A stretch of DNA of 50,235 nt from Sporolactobacillus inulinus (GCF_006539285.1 NZ_BJMS01000024.1:1-50235); one strand, 5' to 3'; shown: positions 10,083 to 18,740, numbered from the stretch's first letter. Notes: generated from the sequence alone by a model not told the origin. Program-made: numbers and translations.

Positions 10083-11336
10083 ATGGCAAAAGAAAAAATC
10101 GTTTTAGCATATTCCGGAGGGCTTGATACATCGGTTTGCATTAAGTATCTCCAAGACAAATACAATTATGACGTAATCGCACTCAGCATCGATGTTGGCG
10201 AAGAGGGGAAAGATCTGGCAAAGATTAAGCAAAAAGCACTTGATGTCGGCGCGATCAAATCCTATGTTGTCGATGCGAAAGAACTGCTCGCTGAAGGCTA
10301 CCTTGCACCGGCACTTCAAGCAAATGCGCTGTACGAAGGCGTCTACCCGCTTTCCTCCGGACTATCGCGTCCGCTGATCGGCAAACTGCTCGTCGATGTT
10401 GCCCACAAGGAAGGGGCGACAGCCGTTGCTCACGGATGCACCGGTAAAGGAAATGACCAAGTACGTTTTGAAATCGCCATTCAGGCACTTGACCCATCAT
10501 TGACGGTTGTTGCTCCGGTTCGGGAATGGGGCATGACGCGCGACGAAGAAATCAAATACGCGGCAAAGAAAGGGATTCCGATTCCGGTTGACCTTGACAA
10601 CCCGTTCTCAATCGATGCGAACATTTGGGGACGCGCATGTGAAGCCGGTGTTCTGGAAAATCCGTGGAATGAAGCACCGGAAGCAGCATTTGCTTGGACG
10701 AATCCCATTGAAAAAACACCGGATACGCCGCAATATGTTGAAATTGACTTTGAAAAAGGAATTCCTTGTGCCTTAAACGGCGAGAAAAAGCCATTCATTG
10801 AAATTATTAAAGAACTGAATGCACTTGGCGGATTACATGGCGTTGGGCGGATTGATCATATTGAAAACCGTCTTGTCGGCATCAAATCACGTGAAGTATA
10901 CGAAAGCCCTGCAGGCGTCATCTTAATTAACGCGCACAAAGCGCTCGAAACGATTACGCTGACAAAAGAAGTCTCGAAATTTAAACCGTTGATTGATAAA
11001 GAAATCTCACAGGTAATCTATGACGGACTCTGGTACTCGCCAATCCGCGAAGCACTGATGGCTTTTGTGGAACAAACGCAGCAAGTGGTTTCCGGCAAAG
11101 TTCGCGTGAAACTTTTCAAAGGAAATCACGACGTTGTTGGACGCGCATCGGACAACAGCCTTTATAATGAAGAACTTGCAACCTATACGACTGGTGATGC
11201 GTTCGATCACAATGCTGCGGTCGGCTTCATCAAACTATGGGGGCTGCCGACGAAAGTGAACGCAGAAGTGCACAAGAAAGGAACGGAGGCAGATCATGGC
11301 GAAGCTTTGGGGCGGCCGGTTTACGAAATCAACTAA
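10083..11336 (+). CDS. argG: Argininosuccinate synthase
   Basis: Condenses citrulline and aspartate with ATP. The N-type ATP pyrophosphatase P-loop is AYSGGLDTS at residues 9-17, and [13 protein letters not shown] binds substrate. AGGAGGG lies 7 bases before the ATG. Length is 417 residues, about 14 longer than the B. subtilis enzyme; the extra C-terminal residues lie in the 41-base overlap with argH. In B. subtilis argGH is a separate operon, while here it joins the main cluster. Confidence 0.95.
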   Translation: MAKEKIVLAYSGGLDTSVCIKYLQDKYNYDVIALSIDVGEEGKDLAKIKQKALDVGAIKSYVVDAKELLAEGYLAPALQANALYEGVYPLSSGLSRPLIGKLLVDVAHKEGATAVAHGCTGKGNDQVRFEIAIQALDPSLTVVAPVREWGMTRDEEIKYAAKKGIPIPVDLDNPFSIDANIWGRACEAGVLENPWNEAPEAAFAWTNPIEKTPDTPQYVEIDFEKGIPCALNGEKKPFIEIIKELNALGGLHGVGRIDHIENRLVGIKSREVYESPAGVILINAHKALETITLTKEVSKFKPLIDKEISQVIYDGLWYSPIREALMAFVEQTQQVVSGKVRVKLFKGNHDVVGRASDNSLYNEELATYTTGDAFDHNAAVGFIKLWGLPTKVNAEVHKKGTEADHGEALGRPVYEIN

Positions 11337-12684
11337 CAAGCTTGTTGATGACTATACGGCATCGATCTCATATGATCAGGAACTAGCAAAAGAAGATATT
11401 GAGGGCAGCTTGGCTCATGTTCAAATGCTTGGCGAATGCGGCATTGTCTCTGAGGAAGAGGCAAAGACGATTCAGCAAGGTCTGACATCAATTCTGAAAA
11501 AAATAGAAAATGGCGACGCGCATTTTTCAACCGATATGGAAGATATTCATATGAACATCGAAAAGATGCTCATTGACGAGATTGGTCCGGTTGGCGGAAA
11601 GCTTCACACCGGGAGAAGCCGCAATGATCAGGTGGCAACGGACATGCACCTGTACATGCGGAAGAAGACCAAAGTGCTGATTGATCTTCTTGAAGACGTG
11701 CAGCATGCACTGCTTGAACAGGCAAAAGCCAATGTGGATACGATACTTCCTGGATACACGCATCTGCAGCGGGCACAGCCGATCTCATTCGCGCACCATT
11801 TGCTTGCGTACTTTTGGATGTTTGAACGCGACAAATCGCGCCTTCGGGACAGCGAGAAACGGATCAATAGTCTGCCGCTCGGAGCCGGTGCGCTGGCCGG
11901 GACAACGTTCCCAATCAATCGCCGCCGCGTGGCTGAATTGCTCGACTTTGCCGACGTTTATCCAAACAGCTTAGACGCAGTGAGTGATCGCGACTTTGTC
12001 GTCGAAGCACTCGCAGATTGCTCGTTGATCATGGTGCATCTCTCTCGATTATCCGAAGAAATGGTACTGTGGAGCAGTCAAGAATTCCAGTTTATTGAAC
12101 TGGATGATGCCTTCTGCACCGGATCCAGTATCATGCCGCAAAAGAAAAATCCGGACGTTTCCGAATTACTGCGCGGCAAAACGGGACGCGTGTTCGGTCA
12201 TTTGGTCGGACTGCTGACCGTGCTTAAAGGACTTCCGCTTGCCTACAATAAGGACATGCAGGAGGACAAAGAAGGTATTTTTGACACGGTCAAAACATTG
12301 GAAGGCGCACTGAAATTACTGGCGCCGATTCTTGAGACGATGACCGTTAAGAAAGATCGGATGCGTCATGCGGTTGAAAAAGATTTCTCAAATGCAACCG
12401 ATATTGCCGATTATCTCGCGAAAAAAGGTCTGCCGTTCCGCGAAGCACATGCGGTCACCGGAAAGATGGTTCTTTATGCAATTGAACACAAGAAATATCT
12501 GCTGGATCTTGAGCTGAGTGAATACAAGCAATTCAGTCCGCTCTTTGAACAAGATATTTTTGAGGCACTGCTTCCTGAGAGTGTCATGCGCGCGCGCGAA
12601 AGCGAAGGCGGAACCGCACCGCACCAGGTTGCAAAACAACTGAAACTTGCGGAGACACGTCTGTATCAGAATGAATCGTTCTAA
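11296..12684 (+). CDS. argH: Argininosuccinate lyase
   Basis: Final step: splits argininosuccinate to arginine and fumarate. The fumarase/aspartase superfamily signature [12 protein letters not shown] carries the catalytic serine loop, and [12 protein letters not shown] and HTHLQ-like ([11 protein letters not shown]) motifs are present. ATG 11296 follows GGAGG inside the end of argG, so translation is coupled. Length is 462 residues, typical. It is the last gene of the operon. Confidence 0.96.
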   Translation: MAKLWGGRFTKSTNKLVDDYTASISYDQELAKEDIEGSLAHVQMLGECGIVSEEEAKTIQQGLTSILKKIENGDAHFSTDMEDIHMNIEKMLIDEIGPVGGKLHTGRSRNDQVATDMHLYMRKKTKVLIDLLEDVQHALLEQAKANVDTILPGYTHLQRAQPISFAHHLLAYFWMFERDKSRLRDSEKRINSLPLGAGALAGTTFPINRRRVAELLDFADVYPNSLDAVSDRDFVVEALADCSLIMVHLSRLSEEMVLWSSQEFQFIELDDAFCTGSSIMPQKKNPDVSELLRGKTGRVFGHLVGLLTVLKGLPLAYNKDMQEDKEGIFDTVKTLEGALKLLAPILETMTVKKDRMRHAVEKDFSNATDIADYLAKKGLPFREAHAVTGKMVLYAIEHKKYLLDLELSEYKQFSPLFEQDIFEALLPESVMRARESEGGTAPHQVAKQLKLAETRLYQNESF

Positions 12685-12705
12685 TACGGCTGTTTCATAT
12701 AAGAA

Positions 12706-12749
12706 GTACTCCTTTTGTAGGTGATTTATGTTATCCACAAAAGCAGTAC
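12706..12749. repeat. 13-bp imperfect inverted repeat after argH
   Basis: GTACTCCTTTTGT (12706-12718) pairs with ACAAAAGCAGTAC (12737-12749), 12 of 13 positions, around an 18-base loop. It lies between the argH stop and the true terminator and has no T-run of its own. It could be an mRNA 3' protecting stem or a small mobile remnant. Confidence 0.6.
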
Positions 12750-12773
12750 CCCCCTAATTCATTATACTTTTTT

Positions 12774-12803
12774 GAGGATACGTGTCAGACGTATCCTTTT
12801 TTT
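12774..12803 (+). terminator. Terminator of the arg operon
   Basis: GGATACG and CGTATCC form a 7-bp stem with a short loop, followed by seven or more T. It closes the argCJBD-carAB-argFGH unit. Confidence 0.85.
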
Positions 12804-12896
12804 GCTATGATTGCCTCAGATACTTTTATAGAGACGGCAGTTATTCATTGATCGTAAAAATTAAAAAGAGATACTAAATAGAAAGGCTGATTGTTG

Positions 12897-14135
12897 ATGC
12901 AAAACGAGCAGGCGGGTTTCGTAAGAATACATAAGCGTAAGGGCGGTTATCTTCGCTTTGTGTTGGTGCTTGGAGCGCTGAGTGCGTTTGGCCCGCTTTC
13001 GATGGATATGTATCTGCCGGCGTTACCGTCTTTGACTAAAGATTTTGTGACAACTCCTTCATTTGCTCAATTAAGTATTACGTCATGTCTCGTTGGACTC
13101 GCATTAGGACAAATCCTCGTGGGGCCGCTTAGTGACCGGTATGGCCGCAAGATTCCGCTACTTATCGGACTGGCCACTTTCGCCGTAGCGTCCTTTCTGT
13201 GCGCCATGACCACATCAATCCTTGTACTGATCGTTCTGCGCTTGATTCAAGGGACGGCAGGGGCAGCCGGGATGGTAATCTCGAGGGCCATTGCCCGCGA
13301 CCTTTACTCGGGAACGAAGCTGACGAAATTTTTCTCAATGCTGATGGCAGTCAATGGACTATTTCCGATTCTGGCGCCAATTATGGGTGGAGTGATTCTT
13401 CGTTTTACATCGTGGCGCGGCGTTTTTCTTGTCCTGTGTGTGATCGGCTTTTTGTTATTGGTCAGTGCATGGGCGTTTATTCCGGAAACCTTGTCTGAAG
13501 GCAAACGGATTTCCGGAGGACTTGCCGCAACGCGCGCGTCAATGAGCGGAATGATCCGCGACCGCCGTTTTATCGGTTATGCACTCGTTCTTGGTCTTGT
13601 CATGGGGGCAATGTTTTGTTATATTTCGGGTTCATCTTTTGTCCTTCAGGAAATGTTTTCCGTTTCGCCGCAAGGCTTCAGTGTGTTCTTTGCTGCAAAT
13701 GGTCTTGGCATTGTCCTGATGTCACAGCTCGCCGGCTTGCTGGCTGGACGCGTTGACGCCCATAAAATCCTGTATACTGCGGTGATTCTTGCTGCACTGG
13801 GAGGCGTGATGTTGTTTACGAGTACCTTGCTTGACCCGCCACGACTGATCGCAGTCATGATCCCTCTCTTCCTGATTGTTTCGATGGTCGGACTCGTTAA
13901 CGCAACAGCCTTTTCACTCGCCATGCAGACTCAGGCAAAGGCAGCTGGTTCTGCTTCAGCAATACTCGGACTCGGAATGAATACGATCGGTGCTTTATTC
14001 TCGCCACTGGTTGGACTGGGCGGCAGCCATACTTATGTTCCAATGGCAGTGATGATCCTCATCTGTGAATTGAGTGCACTATTGATCTGTTATTTTTTGA
14101 TTTGCAAACCGCAAACCGCAAGCGGCAAACGATAA
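12897..14135 (+). CDS. Bcr/CflA family MFS multidrug exporter
   Basis: Predicted inner-membrane proton antiporter of 412 residues with 12 hydrophobic segments. The N-terminal PLSMDMYLPALPSL segment and the loop motif GPLSDRYGRKIPL (between TM2 and TM3) are typical of the DHA1 Bcr/CflA group, which exports drugs or small metabolites. ATG 12897 is preferred over the TTG codons at 12891 and 12894 because it follows AAAGG by 10 bases. The next gene starts 19 bases later, so they are probably co-transcribed. The substrate cannot be told. Confidence 0.88.
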   Translation: MQNEQAGFVRIHKRKGGYLRFVLVLGALSAFGPLSMDMYLPALPSLTKDFVTTPSFAQLSITSCLVGLALGQILVGPLSDRYGRKIPLLIGLATFAVASFLCAMTTSILVLIVLRLIQGTAGAAGMVISRAIARDLYSGTKLTKFFSMLMAVNGLFPILAPIMGGVILRFTSWRGVFLVLCVIGFLLLVSAWAFIPETLSEGKRISGGLAATRASMSGMIRDRRFIGYALVLGLVMGAMFCYISGSSFVLQEMFSVSPQGFSVFFAANGLGIVLMSQLAGLLAGRVDAHKILYTAVILAALGGVMLFTSTLLDPPRLIAVMIPLFLIVSMVGLVNATAFSLAMQTQAKAAGSASAILGLGMNTIGALFSPLVGLGGSHTYVPMAVMILICELSALLICYFLICKPQTASGKR

Positions 14136-14154
14136 AGAAAAGAGGGCGATTTGA

Positions 14155-14544
14155 ATGAATGCGTTTTTGATGGATTTAATGGATATTCGTCCCAGCCAGC
14201 TTTATTTGGATCAGAATAAAGTGGAGCGGCTGAACCGGTCGTTTGATCCACTGAATGTTCGATTCAATGCACCGCTTCCCGTAAGAAAAATTGGCGGGGA
14301 AGTGTTTCTCACGGATGGACATACGCGGGCTTTCCTCTATAGAAAGGCACGTGTTTCGGTGATTTCTGTTTATTGGGACACAGACGATCTGGATATGCAG
14401 CTCTATCAAACCTGTATCGAGTGGTGCCGTAAGGAGAAGATTCTCTTTATAGACGATTTGAAAGACCGCGTCCTGCCTCATGATCAATTTGTGAAGCAAT
14501 GGATTGATCGCTGTGCGCAGGCGGTGAAAAAGGATTACTCTTAA
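14155..14544 (+). CDS. Small ParB/Srx-like domain protein of unknown role
   Basis: A 129-residue soluble protein. The central LTDGHTRAFLYRKA segment resembles the nucleotide-binding GxxR-type box of the ParB/sulfiredoxin superfamily. The N-terminus MDLMDIRPSQLYLD and the region VYWDTDDLDMQLYQTCIEWC resemble a family of hypothetical proteins found singly in Firmicutes. There is no helix-turn-helix, so it is not a chromosome-partition ParB. It probably shares a transcript with the MFS exporter. Function is not known to me. Confidence 0.75.
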   Translation: MNAFLMDLMDIRPSQLYLDQNKVERLNRSFDPLNVRFNAPLPVRKIGGEVFLTDGHTRAFLYRKARVSVISVYWDTDDLDMQLYQTCIEWCRKEKILFIDDLKDRVLPHDQFVKQWIDRCAQAVKKDYS

Positions 14545-14559
14545 TCTAGGCGCATTGAA

Positions 14560-14603
14560 AATCCCCCTTAGCCCGGGTGTCATGATCGGGTTCTAGGGGG
14601 ATT
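14560..14603. terminator. Shared hairpin between convergent genes
   Basis: AATCCCCCTTAG-CCCG pairs with CGGG-TTCTAGGGGGATT. On the minus strand it is followed by TTTT, so it best serves the oxidoreductase gene ending at 14646. On the plus strand there is no T-run. Confidence 0.6.
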
Positions 14604-14645
14604 AATGAATGGGATGTTGCGGTGAACGCATTTCATGGGCATTTC

Positions 14646-15284
14646 TTAGTCTTCTTCGGATACAACGGTAAATCGTTTATTCTGATGTTTGGGGCGTTCA
14701 ATCTCATCAACTAAAGCGGCAGCATAATCCGCATAGCTGACATAGCTTTTACCTTTCCGGTTAACGAGCAGATGATCATCGCCGGTTGTGTAATGACCGG
14801 TTCGCTTCCCAATGGCAAAGACTGCCGATGGGCTGAGAAATGTCCAGTTGAGCTTGCTGGTTTTATAGAGATCCTGCAAATTTTTTGCCTGATTCGTTGC
14901 AATAGAACGAAACGCTTCCGGAAATTCAGGTGTGTCGACGAGTGGTACTTTTTTGTCCGGATCAACGAATAGGCTGCCGGCACCCCCTACAACGATCAGC
15001 CGGGTATTTGTTAATCCTGAAAGCAGCTGAATGAGTTTCCTTCCTGCTTTAACATGCAGCTCCGCCTGCTGAGCAGACGCCGAGAATGCATTAACAACAA
15101 CGTCGAAATCAGCCAGGTCCTCGCGTGTTAGATCAAAGAGATCCTTTTTTAAAACAGCAATGTTGCGTTCTTTTAATTTCTCCGGATGCCGTACAATCGC
15201 AGTCACTTGATGATTGCGCTGCTTTGCTTCCTGAATGATTGCTGACCCGGCTTTCCCGGCAGCACCAATTACAGCAATTTTCAT
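14646..15284 (-). CDS. NAD(P)-binding oxidoreductase, YwnB-like
   Basis: A 212-residue atypical short-chain dehydrogenase/NmrA-like protein. The Rossmann loop GAAGKAG is at residues 7-13, followed by IVRHPEKL, the usual cofactor-specificity stretch; TFLSPSAVF and the C-terminal YADYAAALVDEIE are typical of the YwnB/Hscarg-like family. AGGAGG sits just before the ATG. It is divergent from nothing but lies downstream of an Rrf2 regulator on the same strand, the same pairing as ywnA and ywnB in B. subtilis. A palindrome in its promoter matches one before the regulator. Probable stress-related reductase; substrate unknown. Confidence 0.82.
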   Translation of the reverse strand: MKIAVIGAAGKAGSAIIQEAKQRNHQVTAIVRHPEKLKERNIAVLKKDLFDLTREDLADFDVVVNAFSASAQQAELHVKAGRKLIQLLSGLTNTRLIVVGGAGSLFVDPDKKVPLVDTPEFPEAFRSIATNQAKNLQDLYKTSKLNWTFLSPSAVFAIGKRTGHYTTGDDHLLVNRKGKSYVSYADYAAALVDEIERPKHQNKRFTVVSEED

Positions 15285-15302
15285 TAGTTAAAACCTCCTG
15301 AC

Positions 15303-15321
15303 TGTAACAGAAATAGTTACA
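15303..15321. promoter_or_regulatory. Palindromic operator before the YwnB-like gene
   Basis: TGTAAC and GTTACA flank 7 bases, forming a 19-bp palindrome just upstream of the ribosome site of the minus-strand gene. A near-identical element lies before the Rrf2 gene (15772-15790). Likely bound by that regulator; this is an inference. Confidence 0.65.
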
Positions 15322-15336
15322 GGAAATGCGTAAAAA

Positions 15337-15753
15337 TCACTCATCATCAAAGAGACGATGAAGAATGTCTTGCAGTGTTTCAGAAGAAAGCTTGTTCTCC
15401 AGAGCATGTTGTGCAGCACCAAAAGCTTCATCGAGCACAGTGCGAATACCTTTGCCTACCGGACAACGGACATTTGGATTGTCATGTACAGCAAATAGGT
15501 TTTCGTTTGGCTCAACCGCATGGAATACATCAAGCAGCGAAATCTTCTCCGGATCACGAGTGAGCGAAGCACCGGCTTTCCCGGCAGTTGTCTGAATTAA
15601 TCCGGCTCTTTTTAACATGCCGAGCATTCGTCGGATGACAACGGGATTTGTGTTAACACTGGCGGCGATGTCGTCTGACGGCAAATCATCATTCGGTCTG
15701 GATGCAATCAGGGCCATGATGTGGATCGCGACGGCAACACGTGTATTAATCAT
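15337..15753 (-). CDS. Rrf2-family transcription regulator, YwnA-like
   Basis: A 138-residue DNA-binding protein. The N-terminal winged helix runs through VAVAIHIMALIAS and the recognition region NTNPVVIRRMLGMLKRAGLI; a wing follows at GKAGASL. Only one cysteine (in VRCPVGKG) is visible, so it lacks the three-cysteine iron-sulfur site of IscR/NsrR and belongs to the YwnA/CymR-like branch. The ATG at 15753 is favoured because it follows AGGTGGTG and matches the conserved MINTRVAVAIHIM start; an in-frame ATG at 15807 has no ribosome site. Probably self-regulated through the 15772-15790 palindrome. Confidence 0.85.
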   Translation of the reverse strand: MINTRVAVAIHIMALIASRPNDDLPSDDIAASVNTNPVVIRRMLGMLKRAGLIQTTAGKAGASLTRDPEKISLLDVFHAVEPNENLFAVHDNPNVRCPVGKGIRTVLDEAFGAAQHALENKLSSETLQDILHRLFDDE

Positions 15754-15771
15754 TGGTTCATTGTCACCACC

Positions 15772-15790
15772 TGTAACTATTTTAATTACA
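15772..15790. promoter_or_regulatory. Palindromic operator before the Rrf2 gene
   Basis: TGTAA-N9-TTACA (19 bp) ends right against the ribosome site of the Rrf2 gene. It shares both half-sites with the element at 15303-15321, so autoregulation is likely. Confidence 0.65.
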
Positions 15791-15839
15791 AGGTTGATCG
15801 ATGTCAAGAGCGATGAATCGATGGTTTCCCTATAGCAAA

Positions 15840-15876
15840 ACGGTTCGACCTCATGAGAACGATTGGGTCAAACCGT
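15840..15876 (-). terminator. Terminator of rpiA
   Basis: On the minus strand ACGGTTTGACC pairs with GGTCGAACCGT (one mismatch) and TTTT follows. It lies just beyond the rpiA stop. Confidence 0.65.
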
Positions 15877-15906
15877 CTTAAACTGTTTTTTATTCAGGTT
15901 TCGCTG

Positions 15907-16578
15907 TTACTTCGCAAGTGTTTCGGTCTGCCCATCCGGATAACCGATGATCACTTTATCGGTCATGTTGAGAAAAAGGCCATGCTCAACAACACCGGTG
16001 AGGTGATCCAGTTCATCGGCCAATGCATGCGGATCGGTAATCGACGGTAAGTGGAGATCAAGAATATAGTGTTTTGCATCGGTGATGTACGGTTCATTGT
16101 CGTCGCCGCGGCGTAATTGCGGCTGAGCACCTTTTTCTTCAAGATAGGTTTCGATCTGCTTCCATCCGAAAGGCACCACTTCGACAGGAAGCGGGAAGGC
16201 GCCGAGTTGCTCAACTTTTTTGCTGTTGTCAACGATCCAGATGCGGCGCTTTGACGCTTTAGCGACTAATTTTTCATAGAGCAGTGCGCCGCCGCCGCCT
16301 TTGATTCCGTTCAGTGACGCATCCACTTCATCCGCACCATCAATCGTGATATCGATGGTTTTGACCGCATTCAGCGGTTGCATCGGAATGTTCCATTGGT
16401 GAGCAAGATCAATTGTTTTTTGAGAGGTTGCAACACCGGTCATATGAAACCCGTCAGCAACTTTCTCGGCAAGTGCCTCGAGAAAATAGTAGACTGTTGA
16501 GCCGGTACCGAGACCAATAGTCATGCCGTCCTTAACTTCTTCAACTGCTTTTCGTCCTGCCGCACGTTTGCCATTCAT
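15907..16578 (-). CDS. rpiA: Ribose-5-phosphate isomerase A
   Basis: Interconverts ribose 5-phosphate and ribulose 5-phosphate in the pentose phosphate pathway. Family motifs are all present: GLGTGSTVYYF (phosphate loop), DGADEVD and KGGGGALLYEK (active site). Length is 223 residues, typical. AGAGGGA precedes the ATG. It has its own promoter with a 19-bp palindrome in the spacer (16623-16641). Classical B. subtilis uses RpiB (YwlF), so an RpiA here is a lineage trait rather than an oddity. Confidence 0.95.
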   Translation of the reverse strand: MNGKRAAGRKAVEEVKDGMTIGLGTGSTVYYFLEALAEKVADGFHMTGVATSQKTIDLAHQWNIPMQPLNAVKTIDITIDGADEVDASLNGIKGGGGALLYEKLVAKASKRRIWIVDNSKKVEQLGAFPLPVEVVPFGWKQIETYLEEKGAQPQLRRGDDNEPYITDAKHYILDLHLPSITDPHALADELDHLTGVVEHGLFLNMTDKVIIGYPDGQTETLAK

Positions 16579-16614
16579 GAGTATCCCTCTTTTTCAGTTA
16601 ATGCATCCCATTTC

Positions 16615-16643
16615 ATTATAGCGGAAGCAGCGCCTGCTTCCAA
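16615..16643 (-). promoter_or_regulatory. rpiA promoter with embedded palindrome
   Basis: On the minus strand TTGGAA (16643-16638) and TATAAT (16620-16615) are 17 bases apart. The spacer and -35 are covered by GGAAGCAG-cgc-CTGCTTCC (16623-16641), a perfect 8-bp inverted repeat. Its place suggests a repressor site. No regulator gene next door is an obvious partner. Confidence 0.7.
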
Positions 16644-16715
16644 TGTCGCATCAATGGTTCAGAAACAAGGAAAAAGGGAAAGGGGACTCAGGGCGAATGC
16701 GTCCGCTTACCAAAG

Positions 16716-17450
16716 TTACTTACAGCGGCTCTTTCGCAAACTTAATGCGGCTTCCGGTTGGTCGGTGATGATTGCGTCAAGGCCCATTTCAAAAGCCTGC
16801 TGCATAATTCTAGGTTTATTGACGGTCCATGCCCGTACTTTGATGCCATGGCTCTGCAGCTGCGCGGCTGTTTCTGAAAGTGCGGATGGCTGCCAGAGAT
16901 GTTGCGCGGAAGCACCAATCTGTTTCGTATAGTGCCAAGGTTCGGCAAGGCGTTCCCATAGGAGCAGAGCCAGGTCGGCATTCGGTTTAACTGCTTTAAG
17001 ACGCATTAAGGATTCATGATTAAAGGATGAGTACACGACCGGAAGATTCGGTCGGTAGCGATTGACGAGTGCGACCACTCGCGATTCGATGCCTGGGTAG
17101 ACGTTTCGATCTGTTTTAAGTTCTATATTCAATACGCCTTGATAATCAGCAATAAATTCAAGTACTTGAGTCAGTGTCGGAATGCGTGTTCCTTTAAATT
17201 TAGGTGAGAACCAGGAACCTGCATCAAATTTTTTTAATGCATCCAACGTGTAGGTTTTAATTTGTCCTTTTCCATTCGTCGTTCGGTCGATCTTTTCATC
17301 ATGCATGACGACGACCTGCTGATCTTTGGTCAAGTGCACATCCAGTTCAATGCCGTCACTTCCTACACGTATTGCTTCTTCAAAAGCCGGTAATGTATTC
17401 TCAGGACAATTGCACTTGCTGCCGCGGTGGGCATAAACTGCTGTTTTCAT
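16716..17450 (-). CDS. Cytosolic glycerophosphodiester phosphodiesterase
   Basis: Hydrolyses glycerophosphodiesters to glycerol 3-phosphate and an alcohol. The GDPD signature AHRGSKCNCPENT (His8-Arg9 catalytic region), GIELDVHLTKD (metal-binding acidic pair) and VVVMHDE are visible in the first 60 residues. It has no signal peptide, is 244 residues long and resembles UgpQ/YqiK-type enzymes. AAGGAGGAG sits 4 bases before the ATG. It lies upstream of rpiA on the same strand, but rpiA has its own promoter. Confidence 0.9.
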   Translation of the reverse strand: MKTAVYAHRGSKCNCPENTLPAFEEAIRVGSDGIELDVHLTKDQQVVVMHDEKIDRTTNGKGQIKTYTLDALKKFDAGSWFSPKFKGTRIPTLTQVLEFIADYQGVLNIELKTDRNVYPGIESRVVALVNRYRPNLPVVYSSFNHESLMRLKAVKPNADLALLLWERLAEPWHYTKQIGASAQHLWQPSALSETAAQLQSHGIKVRAWTVNKPRIMQQAFEMGLDAIITDQPEAALSLRKSRCK

Positions 17451-17581
17451 CGTGCTCCTCCTTCATCCGTAAAACAAAGCGAGCGTTCTTCAGACATATT
17501 CATTATACGCTTTTGCACGGAAAGATAAGCGATCCGTTTTACACCCGCCAGGTTAAAATTTAAAGGGCCTTAAATAAGTGA

Positions 17582-17610
17582 TTGACGGGAATGATCCGTC
17601 TCGATATGAT
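17582..17610 (+). promoter_or_regulatory. Promoter of the EamA transporter gene
   Basis: TTGACG (17582-17587) and TATGAT (17605-17610) are 17 bases apart. The inverted repeat GACGG-N7-CCGTC (17584-17600) overlaps the -35 and spacer and could be an operator. Confidence 0.7.
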
Positions 17611-17637
17611 GATGGTGTCCGTTCATGAATAAAGTGG

Positions 17638-18594
17638 GTGAAGAAAGTGGCAGAATACATACAAAAGGTTAATCGTAGCCGTTCCTGGGGACGTCTCATC
17701 GGCATGACGCTCGTACTCTGCGGTGCAACATTATGGGGCGTCTCAGGGAATGCCGCCCAATACTTGTTTGAAACGCAAAAAGTGAGTGCCGGATGGCTGA
17801 CCTCAGTCCGTATGCTCACCGCGGGGGTCTTGCTGCTTGCCATCATGCAATGCGGGAAACATCGGCAACAGGTGTGGGCGATTTGGAAGCAACGCAGATC
17901 GGCATCAAGCTTGGTCGTGTTCGGGCTCGTGGGAATGATCGGTTCGCAATATACCTATTTTGAAGCCGTGGCTGCCGGCAATGCAGCAACCGCAACATTG
18001 CTGCAGTACCTCAGTCCGGTGCTGATCCTACTGTTCAGTATCCTTTTCATGAGAAAAAAACCGAAAATGATTGAACTAACCGCTATGGTGATTGCGCTTC
18101 TTGGCGTTTTTTTCCTTGTCACCAAGGGGCATCCCAATCAATTATCGATTGCTCCGGGCGCCATCATTTGGGGGCTGCTGGCGGCGCTTGGCGGCGCCAT
18201 TTACGCTACCCAGCCGGCATCCATCCTGAAACAGTTTGGTCCGGGTGTTGTGGTCGGCTGGGGTATGGTGATCGGCGGGGCGGCAATGAGTTTATTCTAT
18301 CCGCCATGGATTTTTCATGGGCAATGGTCGATGGCGGCGTTCATTGGCATCGTTTTTGTCATCCTATTCGGGACGTTAATCGCCTTTTATTTGTATTTAG
18401 CCAGCTTGAGCTATCTGAAGCCGCTGGAGACCAGTATGCTTGGTTGCGCTGAACCGCTGTCGGCAGCTTTGGTTAGTGTGGTTTGGCTGCATGTCCCGTT
18501 TACTTTATTTGATTGGCTTGGCGCTTTATGTATTATCGGCACGGTTGTGTCACTCGCCTTTGCACAAAAAAATGTAAAAAATAAAAGAAAATAA
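17638..18594 (+). CDS. EamA/DMT-superfamily transporter
   Basis: A 318-residue membrane protein with ten hydrophobic segments in two five-helix EamA repeats. The LCGATLWGVSGNAAQYLF start and the second-half LSYLKPLETSMLGCAEPLSAAL segment are typical of the RhaT/YicL-like drug/metabolite group. GTG 17638 is used; GTG 17647 is an alternative, and neither has a strong ribosome site. It has its own promoter and probably acts as a single-gene unit. Likely an amino acid or metabolite exporter; substrate unknown. Confidence 0.85.
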   Translation: MKKVAEYIQKVNRSRSWGRLIGMTLVLCGATLWGVSGNAAQYLFETQKVSAGWLTSVRMLTAGVLLLAIMQCGKHRQQVWAIWKQRRSASSLVVFGLVGMIGSQYTYFEAVAAGNAATATLLQYLSPVLILLFSILFMRKKPKMIELTAMVIALLGVFFLVTKGHPNQLSIAPGAIIWGLLAALGGAIYATQPASILKQFGPGVVVGWGMVIGGAAMSLFYPPWIFHGQWSMAAFIGIVFVILFGTLIAFYLYLASLSYLKPLETSMLGCAEPLSAALVSVVWLHVPFTLFDWLGALCIIGTVVSLAFAQKNVKNKRK

Positions 18595-18672
18595 TGTCGC
18601 TTGCTGATTATTGCCTGGGAAATAACGACGAATCTTGCAGAACTTATTCCTATAAACGGTTGTTTTTTGTCT

Positions 18673-18740
18673 TTGTACTGTTTAAAAAAAGGGCATATAA
18701 TCGATTCACGCGATCGAAAAACGTTTGAACGTCTAAACGT
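18673..18740 (+). promoter_or_regulatory. kimA promoter and downstream palindrome
   Basis: TTGTAC (18673-18678) and TATAAT (18696-18701) are 17 bases apart. About 20 bases further lies ACGTTT-N8-AAACGT (18721-18740), a perfect 6-bp inverted repeat within the early transcript. It may be an operator or an RNA stem. No c-di-AMP (ydaO) aptamer is recognisable in the roughly 100-base leader. Confidence 0.7.

Noticed and set aside
14176-14583. 135-codon minus-strand ORF opposite the ParB-like gene
   Set aside because: The plus-strand frame has recognisable motifs and a ribosome site; the minus frame has neither.
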